From positions 110,943-174,942 of the IMG/VR virus record IMGVR_UViG_3300008267_000005: a DNA stretch of 64,000 bases. One strand, 5' to 3'. The first letter of the stretch is position 1; the number at the start of each line of letters is the position of its first letter. A program made the translations under genes and the position numbers. Of this stretch, positions 15,526 to 24,485 are shown piece after piece. This stretch comes from a virus. Under the pieces are notes generated by a model that searched no databases, was not told the DNA's origin, and saw only the letters and a list, made by a program, of their open reading frames with translations.

Positions 15526-18500
15526 ATGGCCAAACAAGTTAAACTTGATTTATCATTATTCAAAGCTTCTGGTGTTTACACATTAGAATTCGATGCTTCG
15601 GAAAACATTATAATCAACCCATCAACAATCCGATTGGTAGTTGGTTATTCTAATGTCGGACCTTTTAACACTCCTGTGTATTGTCCAGACATCACTACTT
15701 TCCAGGCAGTTTTTGGAGGAATTGATAAAGCATTAGAGAAAAAGGGATCTTTCTTCCATAGATCAGTTTTAACCTGCCTTCAGTCTGGTCCTGTTTTCGC
15801 TCTTAATCTAAGAATACTTAACAACAGTGTAGATGTTAATGGCGATCCAGATTTCGCTGAAGGAGCAGATGTTGCAAGATATAGAGCTTTCTCTGTTGAC
15901 ACAGAGGAACAAAATGGTAACAATGCAACAGGTGGTTATTCAGATCCTTTGACTAAGCAAGATAAATTAGTTTCTTCTTACTATAACAAAGAAAAGTTCT
16001 GGTTCCCAGACACTGAGTATTTATTGGCCACTGAAGACACTTCTAGCTCACAGCCTGATTCTAGAAAGCTATTCAGCTTAGTAAACCTTGGTCAGAGCCC
16101 AGTATCAATCATCGTTAGAAAATCCCTTGATTCTAGATTCCCATTAAAAGGGTTTGATATAACTGCAAGAGAATATTTTGGTCCAGACAACGTGCCTTCT
16201 TATATGAACCAATATGATTATTTGTCAGATTGGTTTGTAGATGTTATTGCAGTTAGTGGAAACTGGACAGATTACCAGGCTTTGGCAAACGATCCAGTAT
16301 ATAGTGCTTACTTTACATCTAAAGGATTCATTAAATCTAAAATCGATGATTTCCTTTCTATAGATGGAGTAAACATTGTTTTAACTGTTACTGGAACACT
16401 CATTCCTAACTTCACTGACCAAAACGGAACTCTAAGATATGTTCAGACATTGATTAATAATCAAACTCAACAAACTGGAATTTTCTGTGCAGTTAATGAA
16501 GAGGCTTTAGACGATTTAGAGAATAATTCTTCAGTAATTGACTTAGTTGGTCACCACTTGGTTGATGAAATTGGTGCTGATGCTGATATCACTTCAGTTC
16601 CAAAGAATTTGAACTTCCTTTCTTATAGCCAAAATCTCTTTGCAGATTTTACTTATTATAGAAATGTAGATGGAGCTACTGGAGGTACAGCTATAACTGA
16701 CACAGGAGTTTCACCAGGAACTGGATTTGATGAACTTCCTGAAACAGGAACATTGGTTGAGGATTCAACTTTGTTCAGCAACACTGGACCTGGTATCTTG
16801 TACACAGATATGAATAATGCTTGGACAATTTCTGGAAGTAAAATTTTATTCGATACCAAGTTTACTAATCCAACATATCACGACGACCAAATTACAGCTG
16901 TACAGGAATTCTTAGATATTACAACTACATCTCCTGCAGCTAAATGGGTCCTTGGTAAAGTTACTAGTTCACTTCCTACCCCTGGTTATTTAGGATTTTA
17001 TGTAGGAGATCTTGTTAAATTGAAGGTTATCTCATCCGAGACAATTACAAATTCAACTTTAGCAGCTGGTGTTCAAACCCAGGTTAGAATGAAACTTACT
17101 CACCCATTAATTGGTGCAACAGTAGGTACAACTTATGTTCAACCTTGGTACGAAACGAATAAAAACTCAGCAGATGCTTATCAAATAGGAAGTCCAGATT
17201 ACTTTGATAATGATGATGTTTACTTCTCGCCTGATATTCCAATCGGAGATGATAGCTATTTGGCTTACGAAAATTCTGTAGCTTATCAGGATTGGGTAAA
17301 AGGAAATATTGGAGATGGAGACGTTGTTTGGCAAGACGATACTGGAACTCTTTTACAATATTTGAAATTCGAAACAAATGTTGATAGAGATGGATTCAAC
17401 GTATTGGTTGTGAGAGCGTTTACAGACGATACTTTCGACACTCCTGAAGCTATTGCTACTTGGGATACTTCATATATCAGCTCATTGCCAGTAGGAACTA
17501 ATCTTACTACAGGTGAAGCTTTCAACATCGTTTCTACTGCTGGTAACGTCAGCGATTATGTTGACATTATCACTCAGTTAGCTCCGAATGTTGTTGAACT
17601 TACTGAAGCTGAAGCTGAAGCGTCAGGAATTAAAGTTGGAGATCTATTGGTATCTACTGACACTCAAACTTACGATAATCCATTAACTGAAAACCTTCAG
17701 TCAAGATTAACAAGAGTTCTTGAAGTTAAATCCGTATCTTCAGCAGCGTCGCCTGGAGTTTATACGATACAAGTAAAAACAGAAAGACCTATCCAATTGT
17801 ACCCAGGTGCAACAACAAGAGTTTGGAAATTCAAGAACATACAGGAATTTGTTAAGACGTTTAACTTCACTTATCTCCCAGGTGCTGCAATAAAAGCTGC
17901 TTCTGTACCTAACGGAACAGATACAAGAATGAACGCAATTCTTGATGTGATGACAGACACAAATTTGGCTAGAACACTAGCTGATACTGATGTTATTACA
18001 TTCAGATACATTGTGGATACTTTTGATGGAGGTATTCAACCAAACTGTAAATACCAACTTACTAGATTGGCTAAGAACAGACAGAAGTGTATGGCAATAT
18101 GCAACGCACCTTCTATGCAGAAATTCTCTGATTCTATAGATCCTAGATTTACTTCTGCACCAACGTCAACTGATCCAGCACCAATTCTTCAAGCAAGATA
18201 CATTGCAGATGGTGGTAATTTGAGTTTGAATCCTTCATTCACATTCTCTTTACCTGATGAAGACTTAGGAGCTAAATTCTCTGGTTTCTTTGCTCCTTTC
18301 TTGACAATTAGAGAAAACGGCAAGAATTTGAATGTTCCACCAGCTGCTTACGTGTCAAACAACTTCATACGTAAGTTTATCACAGGTGAACCTTATTCAA
18401 TAGTAGCAGGTGTTAAAAGAGGTATTATCTCAGCAGGTAATTTAGTTGGTCTTGAATATGATTTCGATTTAGAAGATAGAGAATATTTGGAACCATTTGG

Positions 18501-18921
18501 TATCAACCCAATCATCCGTAAGAGAGGAATTGGAGTAGTTATCTACGGTAACCAAACAAGCTATCAAAGAACTAACTCAGCATTCAATAACCTCCATGTT
18601 AGAGATCTTCTGATCACTATTGAAAGCGCTATTGAAGAGATTCTTTCAAATTATGTATTTGATTTCAACGAAGACTCAGTAAGACTTGAAATTAAAACAT
18701 TGGTAGATAATTACTTAACAGGTGTAAGATCTGTAGGTGGTATTTATAACTACTTGAGCATTATGGATTCTTCTAATAACACACCAGCAATCATAGATCA
18801 GAATCTAGGTATTATAGATGTTATAATCGAACCTGCAAGGGGAATCCACAAATTTATTAACAGATTAACGGTAACAAGAACTGGAGGCATTGCTTCTGGA
18901 GGATTTATCCAATTTTCTTAA
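15526..18921 (+). CDS. 18: Tail sheath protein (gp18), greatly enlarged
   Basis: The 1,131-aa protein compares with about 659 aa in T4. The N-terminus (residues 1-110) has the sheath signature GVYTLEFDASENI...RLVVGYSNVGPFNTPVY. The C-terminal about 300 residues carry the conserved handshake domain: PPAAYVSNNFIRKF, INPIIRKRGIGVVIYGNQTS, the helix LHVRDLLITIESAIEEIL and the strand DVIIEPARGIHKF. The extra roughly 470 residues lie in the middle, are Thr/Asp/Gly-rich and are probably surface-exposed domains on the contracted sheath. Codon use looks biased, in keeping with high expression. Two late-type promoter motifs precede it and a perfect palindromic terminator follows. Confidence 0.92.
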   Translation: MAKQVKLDLSLFKASGVYTLEFDASENIIINPSTIRLVVGYSNVGPFNTPVYCPDITTFQAVFGGIDKALEKKGSFFHRSVLTCLQSGPVFALNLRILNNSVDVNGDPDFAEGADVARYRAFSVDTEEQNGNNATGGYSDPLTKQDKLVSSYYNKEKFWFPDTEYLLATEDTSSSQPDSRKLFSLVNLGQSPVSIIVRKSLDSRFPLKGFDITAREYFGPDNVPSYMNQYDYLSDWFVDVIAVSGNWTDYQALANDPVYSAYFTSKGFIKSKIDDFLSIDGVNIVLTVTGTLIPNFTDQNGTLRYVQTLINNQTQQTGIFCAVNEEALDDLENNSSVIDLVGHHLVDEIGADADITSVPKNLNFLSYSQNLFADFTYYRNVDGATGGTAITDTGVSPGTGFDELPETGTLVEDSTLFSNTGPGILYTDMNNAWTISGSKILFDTKFTNPTYHDDQITAVQEFLDITTTSPAAKWVLGKVTSSLPTPGYLGFYVGDLVKLKVISSETITNSTLAAGVQTQVRMKLTHPLIGATVGTTYVQPWYETNKNSADAYQIGSPDYFDNDDVYFSPDIPIGDDSYLAYENSVAYQDWVKGNIGDGDVVWQDDTGTLLQYLKFETNVDRDGFNVLVVRAFTDDTFDTPEAIATWDTSYISSLPVGTNLTTGEAFNIVSTAGNVSDYVDIITQLAPNVVELTEAEAEASGIKVGDLLVSTDTQTYDNPLTENLQSRLTRVLEVKSVSSAASPGVYTIQVKTERPIQLYPGATTRVWKFKNIQEFVKTFNFTYLPGAAIKAASVPNGTDTRMNAILDVMTDTNLARTLADTDVITFRYIVDTFDGGIQPNCKYQLTRLAKNRQKCMAICNAPSMQKFSDSIDPRFTSAPTSTDPAPILQARYIADGGNLSLNPSFTFSLPDEDLGAKFSGFFAPFLTIRENGKNLNVPPAAYVSNNFIRKFITGEPYSIVAGVKRGIISAGNLVGLEYDFDLEDREYLEPFGINPIIRKRGIGVVIYGNQTSYQRTNSAFNNLHVRDLLITIESAIEEILSNYVFDFNEDSVRLEIKTLVDNYLTGVRSVGGIYNYLSIMDSSNNTPAIIDQNLGIIDVIIEPARGIHKFINRLTVTRTGGIASGGFIQFS

Positions 18922-18937
18922 AAATATAAATTAGAAG

Positions 18938-18969
18938 AAAAAGGCTTAGATTAATCTAAGCCTTTTTTT
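18938..18969. terminator. Palindromic bidirectional terminator
   Basis: A perfect 24-nt palindrome (18941-18964, arms AAGGCTTAGATT/AATCTAAGCCTT) is flanked by A's and T's, so it works in both directions. It ends the sheath transcript. The last codons and TAA stop of the minus-strand endonuclease lie within it. Confidence 0.85.
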
Positions 18970-20543
18970 TTGTATTCCCATTTCAAATTACCAAAATCCC
19001 ATAATTTATAATAACCTCTCTCAGTCATAATAATATCCTCAGTTTTAGTTCTATCGAAACCGTCTTTAATTAATTTATCTTTTCTGAAATTGAATCTATG
19101 GTATCTAATATTACTCTTACACCAATAGTAATTAGGCTTGCTTTTAGATATAAAATCAAATCCTATATTTTGGTAGAGATTTCCAGTATACCAAGAATTG
19201 TCTTGATAAGAAATAACTAGATCCGGATCAAATTCTTTGATAAATTTATTGAAAAGTTTAGATGCACCTCCTACTACGGTCGTTCCTAATTTATTACAGA
19301 ATCTTAATAACTCATATTCTCCCTCTTTTGATCTTTGACCCAAAGATTTCCTTTTTGCCCCAAAAGTCATAATTGAGACTAATTCTGAATCATAATAAAG
19401 TCCCAGCTTGATTCGTGATGGAACATATCCTTGTATGTGATTAGTATCAAGAAAATCCTTTTCTTCTCTGGCAGTAATTTTTAGGATATTACATTTTCTT
19501 GCATATATTTTTTTACAAAGACCTAAAGCATTCAAGATTCTGCTTTTTATGATTTCTTTTTTTAGGAGCCAACTGTCCTCCCAAATGTGGTAAATTTTTA
19601 TCCCCTTATTCTCAATAATATTTTTCTTATTAAGATTTCCATTTTTCCCCTTAAAGATCTCACTATGCCACCAGATCCCATGGAATTCAAAACCTACATT
19701 TAATTCAGGTAAAAAGAAATCAATTTCCTTACCTTCGCATATTTTTCTATCGTGAGTTATTATTTCCAAAGCGTATATTTCTTTGAGGTACTCACTAAGT
19801 TCATTTTCTGCTCTAGATTCAGAATAAAGAGGGGGACTGCATTTTAAGCACGGATTTTGTCCAGCTGATATTTTCTTATTAAAGTATGAAGTTGATGAGA
19901 CTGAAGAATTGCTGCAAATATTACATTGTATTTTAACTTCTTTAGTGTTAAAATCTTTTATTTCTATTGGTATATTAAATTTTTCAATTTTAGAGATTCT
20001 ATCTTTAGAATTATTTTCTATAATACTTTCAGAGATTCTTTTTTTATTTTCTTCTACTTTTAACCAGCTTGTTTCTCCAAATTTTTCCAAATTTGTTTTT
20101 TTGATCTTATTTTTTACCTCCTCGTTCTTTCCAGGGTTATCAACTCCAAACTTTGATATGAAAGTATCCTTTAATTTTGTCTTAAATGTTTCAGTTTGAA
20201 ACAAATGGTCTACTCCGTATTTATTTTGGTAAAATTCTTTAACTGACCTATTGTTTTCCCTTGAAACGCATTCTTTATCCCCGCATGTCTTATTATAGCC
20301 CTTTTTGAAGTTTCTCCAAGATCTTGGTTTACCACATTCACAAAATTTGATTTTTTTGTCCTCAAATACAAATTTCAATCTTTGTACTTCACTCGGATTA
20401 GAATAAAGCTCTGATATGTCAAGGGATTTGGAATACAGTTCTTTTTTTAGTTCCTCATTGTTTTTAATCAATTTAGAAAAAGCGTTTGCTTTTTTTGTCC
20501 CTTTTTTTATAGCTGTGTATTCTGAAAATAAATCTGGTTCCAT
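18951..20543 (-). CDS. Free-standing Vsr-like homing endonuclease
   Basis: The 530-aa protein is inserted on the minus strand between sheath and tube genes. The N-terminal half has a Cys cluster (CECGKP...CGDKEC) and repeated DNA-binding units of the type YGVDHLFQTETFK / FGVDNPGKNEEVK / FGETSWLK, typical of phage homing endonucleases. A second zinc-like pair, CNIC...CLKC, follows at about 210-235. The nuclease core at about 270-330 reads EIDFFLPELNVGFEFHG...HIWED, the Vsr-fold EDxHD arrangement seen in I-Bth0305I-like enzymes. A C-terminal about 200-residue domain is of unknown type. It probably moves itself by cutting phages lacking it near the sheath-tube junction. Confidence 0.85.
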   Translation of the reverse strand: MEPDLFSEYTAIKKGTKKANAFSKLIKNNEELKKELYSKSLDISELYSNPSEVQRLKFVFEDKKIKFCECGKPRSWRNFKKGYNKTCGDKECVSRENNRSVKEFYQNKYGVDHLFQTETFKTKLKDTFISKFGVDNPGKNEEVKNKIKKTNLEKFGETSWLKVEENKKRISESIIENNSKDRISKIEKFNIPIEIKDFNTKEVKIQCNICSNSSVSSTSYFNKKISAGQNPCLKCSPPLYSESRAENELSEYLKEIYALEIITHDRKICEGKEIDFFLPELNVGFEFHGIWWHSEIFKGKNGNLNKKNIIENKGIKIYHIWEDSWLLKKEIIKSRILNALGLCKKIYARKCNILKITAREEKDFLDTNHIQGYVPSRIKLGLYYDSELVSIMTFGAKRKSLGQRSKEGEYELLRFCNKLGTTVVGGASKLFNKFIKEFDPDLVISYQDNSWYTGNLYQNIGFDFISKSKPNYYWCKSNIRYHRFNFRKDKLIKDGFDRTKTEDIIMTERGYYKLWDFGNLKWEYKKKGLD

Positions 20544-20564
20544 GTATATCCCTTGTAGGTTTAA

Positions 20565-20575
20565 CCTTATATATC
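20565..20575 (-). promoter_or_regulatory. Late-promoter-like motif, minus strand
   Basis: On the minus strand this reads GATATATAAGG, 32 nt before the ATG of the homing endonuclease. The intruder therefore appears to use the same promoter type as structural genes. Confidence 0.5.
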
Positions 20576-20620
20576 AAGCCCAATATATAGTTGTTTCTAT
20601 TAAAAAAAAAACTGAATACT

Positions 20621-20630
20621 GATATATACT
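20621..20630 (+). promoter_or_regulatory. Late-promoter-like motif upstream of tube genes
   Basis: GATATATACT lies 98 nt before the first tube ATG. A closer AATATATA variant at 20699-20706, 20 nt from the ATG, may be the functional one. Confidence 0.5.
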
Positions 20631-20718
20631 AAGATAGTTAATTAATTTGATCAACTCCGCTATTTTACATTTAAATTTTATGCTGAAATAGTTAGACAAA
20701 TATATAATTCAAAAGACA

Positions 20719-21291
20719 ATGGCAGGTTTACCACATTATACCAGTTCGAAGGCTTCTATTAACAAATACGAACCAGTTTTCCTGAACCAGTTTGAGGTAT
20801 TAATATCTCCTCCAACTGGTGTAGCTGCTCCACAAGGAAATCCAGGAAGTGGAAATATTTTATTAGAGCAAGTTACAAGAGTATCTGGTTTACAGGTAGA
20901 TCAGAACCCAGGAGAAATAACTCAGCAATTCAAATTTGCAAAGAGATATTATTCTGGAGCAGCTCCTCAAAGAACTGGTTTAGACGTAGATATTGAATTC
21001 GAGATTAACCTTGATGACAATAATTCTATGTATGTGTTCAAGATACTTCGCCAGTGGTCAGATTTAGTTTACAATCCTATAACTGGTGCTATGGGACTTA
21101 AGACAAATTATTCAGGTAACATTTTAATCAGTGTTTTCAATAAAGCTGGTGACGTGTTCAGAAGAATTAATTTGAAAGATTGCTTCCCTATTACACCAAT
21201 TAACGAAATGGCTCTTAACTATACCCAAACAGGTATTTATAAGATCAACGTGACATGGGCAGTAGATTATTTCGAAGATACATTTATATAA
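20719..21291 (+). CDS. 19: Tail tube protein (gp19), first paralog
   Basis: The 190-aa protein follows the sheath gene as gp19 does in T4 (163 aa). It has tube hallmarks: NQFEVLISPP near residue 23, RVSGLQVDQNPGEITQQFKFAKR, a central beta-hairpin region, and NLDDNNSMYVFKILRQWSDL followed by VYNPITGAMG. It ends VTWAVDYFEDTF. It polymerises into the inner tube through which DNA passes. The next gene is a close paralog 10 nt downstream. Confidence 0.9.
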   Translation: MAGLPHYTSSKASINKYEPVFLNQFEVLISPPTGVAAPQGNPGSGNILLEQVTRVSGLQVDQNPGEITQQFKFAKRYYSGAAPQRTGLDVDIEFEINLDDNNSMYVFKILRQWSDLVYNPITGAMGLKTNYSGNILISVFNKAGDVFRRINLKDCFPITPINEMALNYTQTGIYKINVTWAVDYFEDTFI

Positions 21292-21301
21292 TTAGAAGAA
21301 A

Positions 21302-21880
21302 ATGGCAGGATTACCACATTTCAGTTCATCTAAAGCAGCTGTACAACTTTATGAACCAGTTTACTTAAACCAGTTTGAGGTTATAATACAGCCACCAGTA
21401 GGTGTTTCTAATCCTTTAGGAAACGGAGGAAGAACATTACTTGTTGAGAACGTGCTTTCAATTTCTGGTCTTGCAGTTGATAAGAACCCAGGAGTTGCTG
21501 AACAAAGATATAAGTTTTCAAGAAGAAGATATGCTGCTGGAGCAGTAGATGATACTGGTGTAAAAGTCAGAATTGATTTTGAAACAAACCTTGATGACAA
21601 TAATAGCAATTATGTTTTCAAGACTTTAAGACAATGGTCTGACCTAGTTTACAACCCATTAACAGGTGCAACTGGTATTAAGTCTGTTTATGCTGGAGAC
21701 ACTTATATTCTTATTTCTATATTTAATAAGCAAGGTGATGTTTTCAGAAGAGTTAAGCTCGTAAACTGTTTCCCTGTTGACCAGATCAAATCGCTCGACC
21801 TTGATTACACTAACGGAACTACCCCTTACAAAGTGGCACTTTCCTTTAGAGCTGATTACTTCGAGGATCTTTTTAACTAA
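21302..21880 (+). CDS. 19: Tail tube protein (gp19), second paralog
   Basis: The 192-aa protein is collinear with the preceding tube protein, sharing MAGLPH(Y/F)(T/S)SSKA, the NQFEV(L/I)I block, NLDDNNS-x-YVFK, LRQWSDLVYNP and the (A/R)DYFED ending. Both copies keep all conserved blocks, so neither looks like a pseudogene. One may be the main tube and the other a specialised ring, as T4 gp54 and gp3 relatives cap tube ends, or they may alternate. A terminator follows. Confidence 0.88.
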   Translation: MAGLPHFSSSKAAVQLYEPVYLNQFEVIIQPPVGVSNPLGNGGRTLLVENVLSISGLAVDKNPGVAEQRYKFSRRRYAAGAVDDTGVKVRIDFETNLDDNNSNYVFKTLRQWSDLVYNPLTGATGIKSVYAGDTYILISIFNKQGDVFRRVKLVNCFPVDQIKSLDLDYTNGTTPYKVALSFRADYFEDLFN

Positions 21881-21903
21881 AATTTTAAAGGTTAAATATA
21901 TAG

Positions 21904-21937
21904 ATGGAGACTCTACAAAGTCTCCATTTTATTTTGT
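21904..21937 (+). terminator. Rho-independent terminator after tube genes
   Basis: ATGGAGACT pairs with AGTCTCCAT around a CTACAA loop and is followed by TTTATTTT. An AATATATAGAT motif (21895-21905) abuts the 5' arm. Confidence 0.75.
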
Positions 21938-21987
21938 GGTCGAACCAGGAATAAAATGTCAGATACCAAATTACATGGACGACAGTT

Positions 21988-22203
21988 GTGACCCTGAAAC
22001 AAAAAACAAGAACAGCTTCAGTTTGCTTGATATTGGCAACTTTCTTCAATCCATTTGGATTCGATATCCTTTTCGCTGCAATAATGAAATGGACAAATTC
22101 CTACTGGCATACTGTAGCAATTTTTTACTTCCTTTCGGCGCTATTCTTTGGATTATACTTTTTTTTCTCATTTAATAAGAAACTAAAAGAAACCAAGGAG
22201 TAA
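21988..22203 (+). CDS. Small two-helix membrane protein (start unclear)
   Basis: The frame encodes about 71 aa with two transmembrane segments (VCLILATFFNPFGFDILFAA and VAIFYFLSALFFGLYFFF) and a Lys-rich end, which reads like a genuine protein. The only start codon in frame is GTG 21988. An ATG at 21956 in another frame reads MSDTKLHGRQL before stopping just where this frame becomes useful, so a one-base error or frameshift may hide the true N-terminus. A competing frame (21975-22175) looks less protein-like. Confidence 0.55.
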   Translation: MTLKQKTRTASVCLILATFFNPFGFDILFAAIMKWTNSYWHTVAIFYFLSALFFGLYFFFSFNKKLKETKE

Positions 22204-22210
22204 AATCTTC

Positions 22211-23251
22211 ATGGAACATATGGACAAAAATTTAGAAAGAAATTTACTTGACGAGCTAAGTAAAAAAGAATCGAATTCCAAGTTTGAATATGATGAGGAT
22301 CAAGATGTTGAGAATTTTGAAATCCCAAATTGGATTCCAGAAAAACCACAATCTAATGCTCGGGAAACAGTTACAAATCCACCTAGTAATAATCTAGGAA
22401 AAGTAAACAGGGTTCCTTTGGGAATGGAATCGGAGTGGAAAAATCTTCCACCACAAACATTACCATCAAAAGGTTTTGGCTATCCTGAAGGATTTGAAAT
22501 CGCAATCAAATCAGCATCTGTTTCTGAAATCAGACATTTTTCAACAGTAGATGATTCCGATAGAATTGATTTAGATGACAAATTAAATACTATAATTAAG
22601 AAGTGTATGAGAATCCGCTGGAATGGCGGTGTTCTAGACCATTATGATCTTTGGTACGAGGATAGATTCTTTCTAATAATGTCAATAAGAGATTTAACAT
22701 TTCTAAAAGGAGAGAATAGAATTCTTTTACCTGTTTCTAAAAATTGCACAAAACAAGAGTGTCAAGTTCCAGACCAAATAGAGCTTAAATCCAATCTTTT
22801 AGATAGTTTTATAATTGATCAAGAGATTGTAAAAAGATATGATGGAGATTCTTTCTCTTTTAAATTCATTCCAAAAGATGGAAGCCCAGAAATGAATTTG
22901 TATATCCCTACAGTTGGTGTTACCACTATTTGTAGAAAAATTATAGCAGAAAAGAAAGCTAAAGGAAAGAAATTCGATCCAAGTTTTGCAAACATTGCAA
23001 CATTCATTATTCCAGATTGGAGAGCATTAGACGAACGTCTTTACGATCAATACGAAAGAGCTTCTTTAGAATGGACACCTTTACAATTTTCGATTGCTGA
23101 CCAAATAAGTCAAAAAATCAATTTTGCCACCAAGTCTAGAATTTATACCAACTGTGAAAGCTGTGGCGGGGAGGTCACAGCAGAAATATCCTTTCCCGGA
23201 GGATACAGATCCCTTTTCGTTATTTCAAATATCTTTGACCAATTACTTTGA
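22211..23251 (+). CDS. 26: gp26-like baseplate hub protein
   Basis: The 346-aa protein has an acidic disordered N-terminus (1-70), then LPSKGFGYPEGFEIAIKSAS, DDKLNTIIKKCM, the (D)RFFLIMSIRDLTF block, a CTKQEC pair and a C-terminal CESCGGEVTAEISFPGGYRS zinc-like motif. This order matches the T4 baseplate family of gp26, where the Cys pairs probably bind metal. It is longer than T4 gp26 because of the N-terminal extension and an insertion before FIIPDWRALDERLYDQYERA. It would help assemble the central baseplate hub. Confidence 0.7.
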   Translation: MEHMDKNLERNLLDELSKKESNSKFEYDEDQDVENFEIPNWIPEKPQSNARETVTNPPSNNLGKVNRVPLGMESEWKNLPPQTLPSKGFGYPEGFEIAIKSASVSEIRHFSTVDDSDRIDLDDKLNTIIKKCMRIRWNGGVLDHYDLWYEDRFFLIMSIRDLTFLKGENRILLPVSKNCTKQECQVPDQIELKSNLLDSFIIDQEIVKRYDGDSFSFKFIPKDGSPEMNLYIPTVGVTTICRKIIAEKKAKGKKFDPSFANIATFIIPDWRALDERLYDQYERASLEWTPLQFSIADQISQKINFATKSRIYTNCESCGGEVTAEISFPGGYRSLFVISNIFDQLL

Positions 23252-23429
23252 GATAAAATTCAGACTTTGGGAAGAGTTTAAGGTTTCTATTGATACTCTA
23301 GAAAATCTACCTTTTTATGAATATCAGATGTATATAGACATGCTGAATAAAAAGATAGAAGACCAAAATCAAAAGAATGCACAAGGAGATTTGGTTGAGG
23401 CATTCTCTTTTAGTAAGCCAAAAAGCTGA
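23235..23429 (+). CDS. Small helical protein overlapping the hub gene
   Basis: The 64-aa frame starts with TTG 23235, inside the last 17 nt of the gp26-like gene. It is helical and charged (NYFEIKFRLWEEFKVSIDTL...YEYQMYIDMLNKKIEDQNQK). Such tiny helical genes directly after gp26-type hub genes are common in T4-like phages and are thought to be assembly partners, but that link is inference. No metal or catalytic motif. Confidence 0.6.
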   Translation: MTNYFEIKFRLWEEFKVSIDTLENLPFYEYQMYIDMLNKKIEDQNQKNAQGDLVEAFSFSKPKS

Positions 23430-23444
23430 AAACCTGTGAGATCG

Positions 23445-23455
23445 GGTATATAATG
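23445..23455 (+). promoter_or_regulatory. Variant late-promoter-like motif
   Basis: GGTATATAATG lies 24 nt before the TTG start at 23469. It has the same spacing as the GATATATA motifs but a different first base. Confidence 0.4.
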
Positions 23456-23468
23456 TAAAAGAAACATC

Positions 23469-24485
23469 TTGGCTGAAGAAAACTTACCTATTTTTAAATC
23501 CGAGGGAGAAGCCTTTGATCGTGCTAAAATAAATGCAGAAATTCGATCAGGAAATACCGGTGCAGTCACTCCAGAAATAGGAGATAGTATGAGGGCAGCA
23601 GAAAAGGCTACTACTCAGGCTAAATCTTTTTATGATCAGGTTTACAATGACGAATTGAAAGCTTTAGATCCTGCTTATGATAAGAATGATCCTTTCTATC
23701 AATATGCTTATGCAAGTACAAGTTCGGATAAAAAAGACATTCAAGAAAAGATAGAAGAAGGTCAAGCAGTTGATGGAAAAGAAATTGTTCCAATGGCTAA
23801 ACAGGCAGCAGGAACTAAAGTAGGTAATGCAAAGGCACTAAAATCTGGTACAGTTACACAAATAGCTGAACAAATTGGGATTAAGGAAATTAAAAGTATG
23901 GAGGAATTTGATACAGTTTCTTCAGATTTTAATTCTAAAACTAAGGACGAAAGTCTAAAATTTGAAACACTTCTAAGTGCTTTTTCCAGAATAATTGGAC
24001 AGCTAAATGAGGGATTGGGAATAGGTGCTAAACTACCAAAGGAAACAGAACTCAAAAACAACGCGATCATATCAGCTTTAGCTAAAATCTTATCAGCTGA
24101 AGGAATTAAGAACGAGTCCATTTCCAAAATGGCAGAAAGGTATGATGAAAATTTAAAAAATCTAATCAACAGTAAGCAGACTGGGATAGAGGGAATTAAA
24201 CAGGAAGAAAAGAAACCAGAAAAGACTGAGCCTACAGCAGAAGTTAAATCTCAAGAGCAAAAAATCGAGGCGGCAATTCAACCAGAAAAATCCCCCGCTG
24301 GAGAGGCAACTACACCTGCAATAGCAGAAACAGTACAGACTGAGCAAACCATAGCTACTCCAACAGAAACTGGTGCTATAGAATCTGCAACCCCAGGTAA
24401 TGAAACTGCTGAAAATAAAGAGGTAGGTTCAGTTGCAGAACAATCAACAACACAGATCCAAAGTGCAACTGAAGGGACAACATAA
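23469..24485 (+). CDS. Low-complexity, probably virion-associated protein
   Basis: The 338-aa protein starts with TTG, 24 nt after a TATATA-type motif. Residues 1-235 are helical with conserved-looking segments (IFKSEGEAFDRAKINAEIR, DPAYDKNDPFYQYAYAS, FETLLSAFSRIIGQLNEGLG). The last about 100 residues are a disordered Thr/Glu/Pro/Ala tail. The stop falls just before a second frame of identical composition, so the two could be one protein joined by +1 frameshifting. Function is unknown; it follows the baseplate hub genes. Confidence 0.7.
   Translation: MAEENLPIFKSEGEAFDRAKINAEIRSGNTGAVTPEIGDSMRAAEKATTQAKSFYDQVYNDELKALDPAYDKNDPFYQYAYASTSSDKKDIQEKIEEGQAVDGKEIVPMAKQAAGTKVGNAKALKSGTVTQIAEQIGIKEIKSMEEFDTVSSDFNSKTKDESLKFETLLSAFSRIIGQLNEGLGIGAKLPKETELKNNAIISALAKILSAEGIKNESISKMAERYDENLKNLINSKQTGIEGIKQEEKKPEKTEPTAEVKSQEQKIEAAIQPEKSPAGEATTPAIAETVQTEQTIATPTETGAIESATPGNETAENKEVGSVAEQSTTQIQSATEGTT

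Noticed and set aside
19909-20199. 96-codon hydrophobic + strand frame inside the homing endonuclease
   Set aside because: Antisense to a Lys/Asn/Glu-rich coding region, which automatically gives Phe/Leu/Ile-rich frames.
18951-20543. Minus-strand gene as an IS transposase
   Set aside because: No terminal inverted repeats or target duplication seen. Domain order and the EDxHD-like core fit a homing endonuclease.
21777-22175. 132-codon + strand frame across the tube 3' end and the small membrane gene
   Set aside because: Its first half lies inside the tube gene and crosses a terminator. The residues are less protein-like than the overlapping membrane-protein frame.
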